Shown here: one piece after another, positions 43,712 through 54,089 of the stretch | Layout: each line of letters begins with the position of its first letter | Position numbering within the stretch: the first letter of the stretch is position 1 | DNA from: Podocnemis expansa | Lineage: Eukaryota > Chordata > Testudines > Podocnemididae | NCBI GenBank assembly: GCA_007922195.1 | Contig: ML681989.1 | Coordinates: 50,405,893 to 50,469,892 of the forward strand | Direction of reading: 5' to 3' | Length of the DNA: 64,000 nt | The notes under the pieces: generated by a model | What the model saw: only the letters and a program-made list of their open reading frames with translations | Told to the model about the DNA's origin: nothing | Database searches by the model: none | Program-made: the position numbers and the translations under genes

Positions 43712-46700
43712 ATGACTGTTAGCCATGCTGATGGATGGTGGGTGGAGTTGGCTCTTCCACCCTCAGCACAACTCCAAACATGGGTATTTGTCCAACAAGC
43801 AGGGTCCTGGAGGGATCTAGGAGATTGCCCAAAGGACTGTCGTCCCAACAAGGAAAGCAGGGATGGCAAGACTTAACCCATTGGAGGAGGTAGGCCCAGT
43901 TTGTCTGAGTGCCTATAGTGGCGCTTAAGCAAGAGGGCCTGAAGCCACCTTGTGCATAAATGTGATATGAATGTATCACAGTTAAAGTCAAGGAATGTGA
44001 CTCTAACCACTCCACATAAGGGCATATTGGCAGAGGTGGAATAAAATGAGAAGATTAGAGTTCTGGCAGAACATGTATTAACATACCTCCTATAAGGGAA
44101 TTCAGGAGGCAGTAGGGGTGCTGGGGTGGCATTGGTGGGTACCGACACTGCCATAACTGGTGGGCTTGTGGTGATGGTCATCAGTACTGTGAGAAAACCC
44201 CGAGGGGAGTCTCATGCAAAACTGGGTGAAGAAGCACTGAGCTGCTAGGCAAAAGCCGACGGACATGCCAAGTGCGAGACCTTCAAGAGAAGGCAAGCAT
44301 GAGAGTGCCAAGGGGTCATTTACCACTCTGTCAGGAGACTATAACTCCAACAGGAGTAGTCTCCAGTTCATTGTCAGGAAATTTGCTATATCCTAATAGC
44401 AAAGAACATCCTTGTGACCAGCGAGACCGTCTAACGTAAGAGGGTTGCCCCTTCCCAGAGAAACTGACTCCTGAGGAAAGGAGTTGAGATCCATGGCAAC
44501 AGACTCAGTAATAGGTTGAGATTCATGGCAACAGGCGAAGAACAAGGGTGAAATAATTACCGTCCTTGCCACCTTAACCCAAAAAGGGGAAGATCAATTG
44601 GGTTAAAATACTAACCGAGACTGGGGTAGGGAACACATCGCCCCTTGGCCAAATGAGAGATAAGCAAGAGGTCTTTCCCCATTGGCGTACTGGCGGGAGA
44701 TGCCATGGGTAGGATAGATAAGGGGTGCCCTAAACTGAGGCATCCCAGCTCCATATGGGGGCTAATGCAGAAAGGAAGGTAATGAGGAAAGATTGGGTAG
44801 GGACCCCCATCCCTCCATCCGTTGACACATGGGAATAGGGGGCCTGGAAGGAGGGCCCCGGAATAACACCTAGATGCTTGCAGACCCATCTCTGGGCCCC
44901 AGAAGCGGCAGAAACATTCCTTCAGGGAAGTTGTCATAAATAGAGAAGTGGACATCTCAGAAGAGCCTTTCTTTAGAAGTCACCCTTGAGCAGGTTATAG
45001 TACTAAAAAGGGGAACCATTAGATGCACCCATCCTAGTATCAGGAGAGAAACTAGGAGGAAGTTATTGAATTCCCCATGTTAAATCGTCCCTGACCAAAG
45101 AAAAGGGGGGAGAGGTGTGACCTGAGGCAGGGAAGATATGAAACCATAGTGGGGTTTGGGTGCCTTTCTGTCCCCTGCCCTTTTACTCTACTCTCCCAGT
45201 ATGCAGACTCGCATCGTGGAGGTGTGCTGAATCGAGGGAAGGGGTATCCGTCTGTCTCTGTAGATGGGTCAGGTCCACCTCGAGAGTCGTGCCTCCAAAC
45301 TCCAGAATCAGAGTTTTCTTGGAGCGGGGCACGTTGCTTGGAAGGTATTCTCACCTCTCACTTCTATGGAGAGGCAGTCTATCTTCATAACATAGCTGAG
45401 TGATTTGTTCTAGAGACGGGTGCAGGTGTTGGGTCCTGGCTACAACAGGCCAACTACGAGGGATCTTGCATAGATCCTGATGAGGAGAGAAGATGACACC
45501 TCACACAAGGCACCCAGGGAAGGTGGTTACACGAGACACCGCTGGACAAACCCCCTGGTGGACTAAGATTGTTGCCGGAGAAGTAACTGGCTGTGAGACG
45601 GTTCCCAGACTGATGCCGGGGAAGACTGTTTGTGAACAAGGGTGTATTGACAGGTGGAAGGGTGAGCCTTCCTACATATGACTGAGCGGCAAAGGGAAAG
45701 TCTACTGGGTTTTACAACTTATATCCAGATATTGCGTCTGGGTTTTGGGCCCGAGGGGCTTCCGGTTGGAATGTAACAGAAACAGTCCCTTCAGGGGTAG
45801 GGAGGAGGTCTTGGGTCCCTTTTGTGAGGGACAAGAACCCATGTGCCAGCTTGGGACCTGGGTACGTGCCGCTAGTGGCGATCAAAATCCCAGGTTGGGA
45901 GAATTCCAGAGGAGTGGGTCTACCACTCACTCGCTTAGCCTTCTTCTCTCTGTATATTTTGGAGGATGGTAAGAGAACAGGCAGTGGCCCCGCTCTACTT
46001 CTACTCTCAATTTTAAATTGAGGTAGAAGAATTGGAAGTCCATACTGCACTAAGGCCGTGAGAGAGTTAGCCATGGCTACACCCGGTTGCTAGGTCCCGG
46101 CACTTATGTCTGGTATTCAGGAGGCGAGGCGAATTACCTGACCCCTATGGTCAGGGAGGCTTCCAACTGTGAATGTATGCTTGCAATCTCAATGAGGGTC
46201 ATTTGGGGACCATGGTTGAGCACCTGCGAGGGAGTGGTAGGGATGAGCGTGGTGGCGAGCCCATCCATCCTGTGGTCAGGGTGTGGAACCAATAGTGGGG
46301 ATTCTTTGCCCCACAGGTTGGGTAGATAAGGGTGGGTGACGCATTCTCTGATGTTGGGGGCGTGATCTAAGAGTGCCATATGTGCCCCCTCCGGTAAGAG
46401 GGTCACCATGGTTAAGGGGAAGAATGGTCTTCCTCAGTGGAGTGAATGCAGTCGTGGAGGCCTATTGGACTAGGGACCATAGCCATCAATTGCCTGCCTG
46501 GGTTTAGATGGCAGGCTTCCATGATTCCCTCCGCTAAGGGAGAGGAATTGAGCAGTGAGGGCCAGCCCCCTCCAGGCCTAGGGACCGAACCTGTCCTACC
46601 AGGAGGGAGGTTGTGTCCCGTGTGAATCATCCAACTTCACATGGGAAGGAGTGAGGGAGGGGAAGGGGTTAGTTGTCACTCAAGGGGGGGGAGTCCCCAC

Positions 46701-46869
46701 CATCGGGAGTCGAGCACCTGCCACAGCGTGTGTGGGGGGGTGCCCAATGCTGTCTACTAGGCCTCGAGGGGGCCTGGCAGCTAGCTGGGCAGTTATAACC
46801 CAATTGGTGACCATGGTTGAGAACTCTCCCGGAGTTGTCCTGGGGCCCCCGGAGGGATTCGAACTGAAG
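43712..46869. other. Unidentified 3.1 kb interior of DIRS-like element 2
   Basis: Open frames of 60-120 codons occur on both strands, in several cases end to end but in different frames: for example minus 46630-46412, 46409-46134, 46074-45712, 45354-45052 and 44955-44611, and plus 45149-45403 and 45493-45681. None contains a reverse transcriptase, RNase H, methyltransferase or tyrosine recombinase signature. Small direct repeats occur (GTTGAGATCCATGGCAACAG near 44487 and a copy near 44516; GACCATGGTTGAG near 46208 and 46810). It may be a decayed gene, an unrelated insert, or non-coding filler of a non-autonomous lineage. Confidence 0.4.
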
Positions 46870-48480
46870 TTATGGTGGTGAGGACAAGTCCAAAGGTGGT
46901 GAGGACAAGGCTAAAATATTTCCGCTCTCCCTGGGGTCACGGGGGGTGCCCATTAGGGACGAGGTCTCCCTAGGAAAGAGGGCATCTCCCCTAAATGGCA
47001 AGTCAAGGATGACCTGCTGTGAGGCTGGAGGGACTTTGGCTTCCCGCAGCCAGGCTGCGCAGCACAGGGTTACGGTGGAGGCCATAGTTCAGGCCACTGT
47101 ATCCACCGTGTCCCAGGATGAAAGGAGGAGGTCTTGAGAGGCTATTTTACCCTCCTCCAGGAAAGCCTCGTACTCATCCCTCTCCTCCAGTGGGAGTAGG
47201 TGTCTAAATTTTTGGAGTGACTCCCACACATCCAACATGTATCACCTAATGAGGGCCTGATCGTTCGCGACCCTCAGTTGGAAGGCTGAGGAGCAGTAGA
47301 CTTTGCGGTCTAGTAAGTTGAGCTCCCTAGTGTCCCTTGATGTCAGGAGGGGATTGGGAGGGACCTGCCCCGGCCCCAAGGCTGCCTCCACCACTGCATG
47401 AGGAGGGGCTGGATGGCGGGTAAGTGAGGGGAATTCAGGCCCTGGGAATCTATACTTAAGGCCAGCCATATCCGAAACTGGGGAGATGGAACCCAGATTC
47501 TGCCAGTGGGAGGAGGCCAGGTCCCAAACGCTGGGGTGGAGGGGCATGGTAACCGGTGCCGCCGATGAAACAAGTGGCCCAAAAAGAGTGTCCGAGGGCA
47601 ATTCGGAGGACTGAACGTCCATGCCCATGTGGGTGGTCGAAGTGCACCGACAAATCAGCAGCATAGGAAGACAGTACCAGGTTCAGTGTTCTCACCGGTG
47701 CCAGGGGGGCCAGTGCCAGTGAAGTTTGAGGGACCTCTTGCAGTGATCAATCTCGGGGGTGGTATTAAAGGGCGATGGCACTGAGGCCACTTGGAGCCCC
47801 TTGAAGCCCTTTCCCCTGGGCTGGAATAGGAGGAAACCTCTCGGGATTCCCAGGGCGGCACTGGAGACAGGAGGGTGGTATGGTGCCATCCATGGGGATG
47901 GCTCCACAGTACCAGGAGTCCCAGGGGGCTCTGGTATTCGGGGACCTGGGGCCAGCATTGGAGAGGGCAAACATTGCCGCCCACGTGGCACCCAGGCCTT
48001 GGAAAGGAAGGCTGGCTTCCCTTTTTTGGGTGGCGCCGGAGAAGGGGGCATAGGCAACAGGAGGAGCGTCCTTGCTGCCTCCACTGCCTCCAGGGTCGAC
48101 GGAATCGGCACCAAGGCCGACTGGTCCCAGGGAGAGCCCTGTGCCAAGGGGGCAGGGCTTCTTTGGCGCCATGGTACTGAAGGCACTGAGCTGGTCCTGC
48201 AGCACCAAGCAGTGCGGTGCCAGGCAGCAGGCTCTGGCACTAAACTGGCATGTGGTGCCGCTGGAGGCCCCGAAGTCTCGGGAGAGGAGTGCCAGGCCTG
48301 CTGAGAGGCCAGGGCACAACGCCTCTGCTCCCTGTCTTTGATGGTCCTCGGTTTAAAGGACAGGCAGAGGGAGCACGTGGTGACCTCGTGGCTTTCGCCA
48401 AGGCACCGGAGGCACTTCTTCTGGGGATTGTCCTATGGGAGGGCCTTGCCGCACTCGGCGCAGGGCTTAAACCCTGGCAT
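46870..48480 (-). pseudogene. DIRS-like Gag (LAP2alpha-type), broken
   Basis: The start chosen is the ATG at 48480-48478 because it opens directly on the zinc region (MPGFKPCAECGKALP, then KKCLRCLGESHEVTTCSLC and FKPRTIKDREQRR). An in-frame TAG falls at 48435-48433, between the first CxxC and the second. After a proline- and alanine-rich linker (48400-47700) a change of frame and a stop occur at about 47640-47695. The Gag core follows: LLDRKVYCSSAFQLRVAND, then EEGKIASQDLLLSSWDTVD, TMASTVTLCCAAWLREAKVP and QVILDLPFRGDALFPRETSS. A further stop lies at about 47240. It is closely related to the gag of element 1. The C-terminal core is the part that resembles the LAP2alpha-specific domain. Not functional as read. 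Confidence 0.72.
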
Positions 48481-48639
48481 GGCAGACAGCACTGGAGTGC
48501 GATGTTCCAGCCCGGAAATGGAGACCTTCTTCGGGGGGACCAAGTCCACAAATAGGTTCTCCCAGTCAGGCGAGAGGCTCATGAGAGGACAGGCTGCTCA
48601 CAAAGCAAGGAGCAGGCAGATCTACCACAGATGCTGAGG

Positions 48640-48821
48640 CGGAAGAAATGAAACTGGGCAGGGGCCAGGTGGCGACCACCTATATAGCCATGGGGTGGCA
48701 CGAGGGGCAGTGGCCGCCTGCCCTCTTCTGACAGGCTAGAGCAAAAGGTTCCAACCAATCCGGCACTCCAGCATGGAGACACCTATTTCTGAATGTATCC
48801 GAGCAGCGCTTGAAGAAGAAC
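48640..48821. repeat. DIRS-like inverted terminal repeat, right
   Basis: Inverted match to 43382-43575. It ends CGAGCAGCGCTTGAAGAAGAAC. The expected last few bases by comparison with the complementary region (GGTGG) are missing, so the tip is probably truncated. Confidence 0.7.
48677..48690 (-). promoter_or_regulatory. TATA-like box upstream of gag
   Basis: Minus-strand GGCTATATAGGTGG, about 200 bp upstream of the gag ATG at 48480 and within the terminal repeat. Conserved in position with 42688-42705. Inferred promoter. Confidence 0.4.
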
Positions 48822-48824
48822 TTC

Positions 48825-49643
48825 TTTTTCAGGACTCTTTTTTTATTCTCAACATACTCCTCTATTGCTGCAAATTGGACCAAGCAGAAGTTTGTTTACT
48901 AGGTTTGATATTTGAATTTAGTTATTTCCCATTTGATACCTGAAGGGTTTGTTTGCCAGGTTTGATATTTCAACATTTAATTTAAAAAGATTTCAGCATG
49001 ATCACTAACTTTGAATAAACCCGAGCATATGGAACAACCTGTGTTCTAAGCACCTATATTCTTGCAGCTGTTGCTCATTCAAGCGGACTCCACTCTACTT
49101 CAAATACTGTGTAGAAGGAATTCCCTCTCACAAATATGAGAGAGGAAGGAGTATGAGTGGAATCCAGGGAATTCTGTTATCACCTAGACAATAAGATGCA
49201 CCTGTTTTAGAGAATAGGTTTTATACTCCTTCTACATTTTTTCATTGTTTGCTAAGACTATAGTTATTGTTGCTGATTTGTATTTATCAGTGTTATTTTT
49301 CTATGTCAACACAGTGGACAAGGTATGTATGCAAACTAATATTTGCATTTCTTTGAGCCTATACTTGTATACAAATTGTTAATATACCCATAAATCTGAT
49401 GTTATTCTTATTAAACACTTTTTTTGAGCCTGATTCCAGCAGGAGTAGAGGAAATGTAAATGTTCTCATTTGTAAAATTTGTCTCATTGGCAGCTACAGA
49501 ATATTTTTATTTTCTTCATAGCCTTTGACTCATGTATATCTACTGTAATAAGCTAGTTCAGTTTTACTCACATCTAGAGCGAGTCACTAGGTTATTAATA
49601 CCTCCCAAGAATGAATGAGGCTGCCTTTCTGATTGATCTATGG
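48825..49643. other. 0.8 kb with no recognisable feature
   Basis: AT-rich sequence with a duplicated CCAGGTTTGATATTT/CTAGGTTTGATATTT near 48898 and 48956. No exon, transposon end or RNA gene recognised. Confidence 0.4.
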
Positions 49644-49860
49644 CAGTGGTTCCTATCATTTTCTCTGCCGTGGCACACCTGGCTACTTTTAATTAATTTG
49701 AGGCACACCACCATATAGTTTCCAAATTGGCTTATGAATATTCATGAGCCAGTGAGCCAATCCCAAGCTCTTTGAGTAGTTTTGAAAAAAATTTTGTGGC
49801 ACACCTGCTCAGACCTGATGGCACACCTGTGTGATGTGGCACACTGGTTGGGAAACACTG
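49644..49860. mobile_element. hAT MITE (CAGTGGTTCCTATC)
   Basis: Left end CAGTGGTTCC and right end GGTTGGGAAACACTG. ATCTATGG (49636-49643) and ATCTATAG (49861-49868) are an 8 bp duplication with one mismatch. GGCACACC is repeated several times near the ends. Confidence 0.88.
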
Positions 49861-50192
49861 ATCTATAGTGTGGTCCCCCTGCACCCTTTACAGGCTATTG
49901 TGCTTCATTTGCACTTCACATGCCCCCCCCCCATTTGCATACAGTCACAGCCCTAAAGAAAAAACAGTGTCCCCCCATCTAAGAAACCATGGAATGTTTT
50001 TTTTTCTGGGGAGAAAAAAAAACATTTTACTTCCTGAAGAAGATTTAAATAAGATTAAAATGAGGCTCTGTACATTTTAATCTAATCAATTTCATCCTTG
50101 TAAATTTTGGTCTAATATCTATCGATGTCTTCTTTGCTTCATCCTGAAGCTTCTGTAGAGTCTATTTTAATCTGTTGCTCTCCAGAACGCTG

Positions 50193-50283
50193 GGCCTGAT
50201 TTTCTCCCACAAAAGCTCATGCAATAAATAAATCTGTTAGTCCCTAAAAGTGCCACAGGACTCCCTGTTTGTTTCACTGCATT
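50193..50283 (+). mobile_element. Penelope-like terminal fragment
   Basis: GATTTTCTCCCACAAAAGCTC, ATGCAATAAATAAATCTGTTAG and GTGCCACAGGACTCCCTG give the family's end, plus orientation. Only the last ~90 bp survive. The CTGATGA box is cut off. Confidence 0.75.
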
Positions 50284-50616
50284 GTGTTTTGGCTGATCAT
50301 TTACTCCTGTGCAGGGGGTAGAAAAGTGGGGTTGTTCTGATCGGTTAGTATTTCACACAGATGTTAATGACTCCAAAAGACAGGGGGCTATCAAGGTTAT
50401 TGGTCCTTATTGTGGCTGTAAATTACAACAGCTTCACACTACTGAACGAAAGTGATGGCATAATCAAGCTGACTGCTTTCAATAAAGAACTAAAATTATG
50501 CCCCACCCCCTTTAAATACAGGCCCCAAGCCATGGGTGTCACTGGCACTGGGCTAGGGTGGGGATGGCGCAAAGTCAGAGCCCTGAATGGCCAAGCCATG
50601 GCAGCGCAGACTCACA

Positions 50617-51009
50617 GGCTATATCTACATGTAAAAGCTTAGCTCAGACTTGCATAGTCTGAACTAAACAGTTTGAAGGTAGTTCAAACTAATGGCTTTT
50701 TTTTTAGTTTGAACTAATTTTTTAGTTTGAGGTAAAAAAGCACAGCTAGCTCAAGCTAAAAGTTTGAACTAATAAAAATGCGGTTGGTCTAGTTAAAACT
50801 TATTTAGCTCCAACTAGCATGACTACATCGTGCTAGTTAGAACTAAAGTTTGAAATAAGTTCAAGCTAAGAAGTTACTTTGAACTTACCATTCAAACTAA
50901 CTAGTTAATTTTTTAGTTCAAACTAGGCAAAGCCTAGTGTAAAAAGGGAGCAAATAAGTTTGAATTAAGGCTCCTTAATTTGAACTAATTTGCTAGTGTA
51001 GACATAGTC
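50617..51009. mobile_element. Foldback MITE with AGTTTGAACT arms
   Basis: Left end GGCTATATCTACATG and right end, reverse complemented, GACTATGTCTACACTAG, so the termini are those of the elements at 7248 and 29502. The arms, however, are built of AGTTTGAACT, AGTTCAAACT and TAGTTTGAGGT units instead of TTAAGTCGACTTAA. No duplication is seen (ACA against AAT). Confidence 0.65.
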
Positions 51010-51129
51010 AATGAACCTGTGACTGCTCTGAGCTTCCCCCATGCCTACCCTGAAGCAGTCCTGAGGCACCTGATGCAGAGCAGGAGAGGAGGAAGGAAAT
51101 TTAAATCTCTCCTTTCAGGAGAGTGAGGT

Positions 51130-51390
51130 AGCTGCAAGTGGCTGGCCACAGCCCTAGGCCAGGTTTTGGGGGGCAGCATCTGGCCTTGGCCTGGGATCCA
51201 GGGCCAGCGGCAGCAGAGGTGGCAGGATCTGACCCCAGCTGGGGACAAGGGGCTAGAGTGACAGTGGCAGGCTCTGACCCTGGTGGAGAACCAAGGGCTG
51301 GTGGTGGTGGCAGCAGCAGCAGCAGCAGCAGCAGGATCTGGCCCCAGCCAGGGACCTGGCAGCAGCATCAAGAGCGGGATAGGGCCCTGG
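51130..51390. repeat. GC-rich minisatellite with (CAG)8
   Basis: GCAGGATCTGACCCCAGCTGG (51222), GGCAGGCTCTGACCCTGG (51267) and GCAGGATCTGGCCCCAGCC (51331) are repeated about every 45-65 bases. An uninterrupted run of eight CAG units lies at 51311-51334. The reading frames across it have only chance structure. Confidence 0.65.
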
Positions 51391-51399
51391 AGCCAGCAC

Positions 51400-53398
51400 T
51401 ATAGGGGGTAGGAGCTCATTGGGGGCATGGCCAAGGGCATGGCTTCAGGCAGGGTTGTGGGTCTGGGGTTCTGCACCACCTGTTGTAGGTGGGAGCAATG
51501 CTCCTCCCCTAAGCCTATAAACACTTATGCACTTGCCTATTTTAAGGACCTCAGTAGTTCCACTGACTTCAAGGGTCCAACTTATGATCTTAAACAGGCA
51601 CCTAAGTGTCTGCAGAATCCACACCAAAGAGAGGATTGCTGTGGGTACACTCACAACTAGGGTACCACCTCCTAGGTGTTTTCTGGGACCAATGCCCCCT
51701 TTTGTCAGTTGTTCACATGCCACACAACCTCTTTCTTTTGCTGTGAGTCAGGGTGCATTTACTGCTCCTTCTTCTTGATTTAGCTCTCCAGCTAGATCAC
51801 TATGTATTTTCTCCTTTCCAGGACCACAAAGTCCCATAACACTAATGGTCCCAGGGAGCCTTCAGATCTATCACCCTGACTGTGCCCTTTTTCAGTGCCT
51901 AGTAGCAGAAGTCAGGCCTGCCCTATACTCTGGGTTCCTGCTCCAGGATCCTCTAATCAGCAGCCAAGGTCCACTGCTACAACCCACCCTACTGCCCTTT
52001 CCCTTACACTCCTTCATCTCATCCTTTCTTAGGCTTCTGCTTCACCACCCATCTGGATAAACTCTTCCTTCAGGGCCTGGATCCCTAAGGTAACTATCCA
52101 CCCCCATGGTTTCCTTCTTTCCCTCACTAACAGTCAGAAAGAAGCCAAAGACTTTCTCACTGCAGCCCTTTTCTGCTGCTGACTTCAAACCAGTCCTGTC
52201 TGTTCCTTCTCAGCTGGGCTCTGTCATCAGCTCGGGGTTACTTAGTCCTCTTAATTCATCTCAAGTGCAGCCAATCTGGTTAACTGGCCTCTTTTCAGGC
52301 TACTATATGGTGAATACACCACCTCAAGGACCCACTCTATTTTAAGGTCAGAACTTCATCTATTTTTCCAGTGACCTATTCTGCTCATAATGATACTTGG
52401 CACTCCCACTGTCTTTCTTGGGAATATACAGCTGTTAGTGAGGGAATAAACTGCTTTCCAGCATTTAAATGTAATGTTGGCCAGGCACAGTGTTTTCCCC
52501 ATTGATAACCAATTAATAATCTCAGTATTTTCCCAAGTAATACATGAACTGACTTTCCAACTTCATAAGTTATATAATTATGTTTTGGATATTTTTGTGT
52601 CAATATGGCAAGACGTGAGGCTTTGTTGGTCTGGAAACTACAGGTAAAGCAAAACAAACTTTTGTCTGAAATCACAGGTTTTAAAAAAGCAGAAGAGCTC
52701 TATAAAACAAAAACACTCAAAGCTGTGACAATTTCAGTGTTAGTAAGAGCCTGGGGTATTTTAAAAAACCCAACTGCAGTACATATTACACTAAATTTGT
52801 ATGTGGAGTAACTGGAACAACCAGCCTCTCCACCCACACACATGTATTTCCATAAAACATTTTTGTGGGATGGCCAGAGCTGGCTCCTAATTAATCATGC
52901 TTCATCATTCTATGAGGAAAGCTCTTTCAGACTGAAATTTGACCATTGGTTTTTAATTTTGATGCAGTTTTTCATCCTGATAGCTCTTCTGCCTGACACT
53001 GAATTACCTTGGTGCAAATTAAATACAATAAAATTGCTAATCAGCCCATTACAATATGCTGACAGGGTGAAATCTATTAGCTGTAGATAGTCTTCCCCTC
53101 CAATGCATTTTGCACTAAATCTGAATGATACTCAGATTAATTCAGATGTATATCGCCATCTCGAAACACTGCATGAGCACACACACACACTTACACATGA
53201 ATAACCAAACCATCTACTGCCCAGCACCATCACCCCAGACAAACTCGGGTAAAATAAAATTGGCCTCTAAGGACAAGGAGTTAATAGTTGACACAAAAGA
53301 ATGAACATGTTTTTTAGAGTAGACACTGTGTAGGGAAAAAAGCAGCCCTGCAAGCCTTTATTAATGTGAGCAGAGCCACTGATTTCAAAGGTGCTATT
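51400..53398. other. 2.0 kb with no recognisable feature
   Basis: Frames up to 96 codons without motifs. A pyrimidine-rich stretch at about 51930-52140 is not a clear repeat. No exon recognised. Confidence 0.4.
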
Positions 53399-53976
53399 CA
53401 GGGGTTGTCAAAGTCATTTAGCCTTGGGGGCCATTTCTGTCACCTGTTCAGTCTGGCAGGCCACAAACTGATATAATAAAAATAAACATCACAGGTTTCT
53501 AAGAATAAACCACTCTTGCCCCTGCTCCCCCAAATTTCAGAACTGCCTGGCCTCAAACTGCAGCTCACCCCAGGCCAGGCTGTTCCAGTCACCCCCAGGA
53601 CAGTGCTGGAGGTCAGTTGCCCAGCCACAGACTGCAGCAGCCATGGGCTGGCTGGTCCCACCCCCTGGGCTGACCAGCTGACACAGGGGTAGGGTGAGAG
53701 CACAGACTCTGGCCCCAGAGCCACCCGGGCCCCCTCCTAGCGCTGGTGGGACCCTCTCCAATGGCCTGCCCAAGGCTGGCTGCTGCCATGGCATGGAGGG
53801 GCAGGGACCAAGATCCATGAAATCCGGCCCTGTGGGGAATGGCTTGGTACCCTGCCACAGCCAGACACCCAGGGGGTTGGGGCCCCCTCCACCACTTCAT
53901 TACTGAATCAGTGAAGGCCACAACAGAGTGGATCGTGGACCACAAATGGCACACTGGCCACTAGTTTGACACTTAT
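53399..53976. mobile_element. hAT-like element (CAGGGGTTGTCAAAGTC)
   Basis: Left end CAGGGGTTGTCAAAGTC and right end TAGTTTGACACTTAT (imperfect). GTGCTATT is duplicated exactly (53391-53398 and 53977-53984). The GC-rich body of 578 bp has long frames by composition only. Confidence 0.82.
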
Positions 53977-54089
53977 GTGCTATTCATGCAAATAATGATT
54001 TGCAGAACTTGGCCCAAAGGCAAGTGCTTCTTTATGGGATATGCACTCCCATTCTTGAGGAATTTTGAGAAATTGCTCCTAAAAAAACC

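Larger units (their letters stand above)
43382..48821 (-). mobile_element. DIRS-like retroelement 2, gag only
   Basis: Inverted terminal repeats of about 180-200 bp lie at 43382-43575 and 48640-48821; read inward both give TTCAAG-GCTGCTCGGAT, TTCAGAAATAGGTGTC or TTTAGAAATAGGTGTC, GATTGGTTGGAA and GGCTATATAGGTGG. Next to the left repeat is a two-part internal complementary region (43610-43711). Gag lies on the minus strand at 46870-48480. The 3.1 kb between the complementary region and gag (43712-46869) contains no polymerase or recombinase that I can recognise. The inverted ends, the complementary region and absence of a duplication together define DIRS structure. The two elements lie about 0.5 kb apart in the same orientation. 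Confidence 0.75.

Noticed and set aside
47759..48304. 181-codon plus frame and other plus frames over the DIRS-like gag
   Set aside because: Antisense shadows of the proline-rich gag linker on the minus strand.
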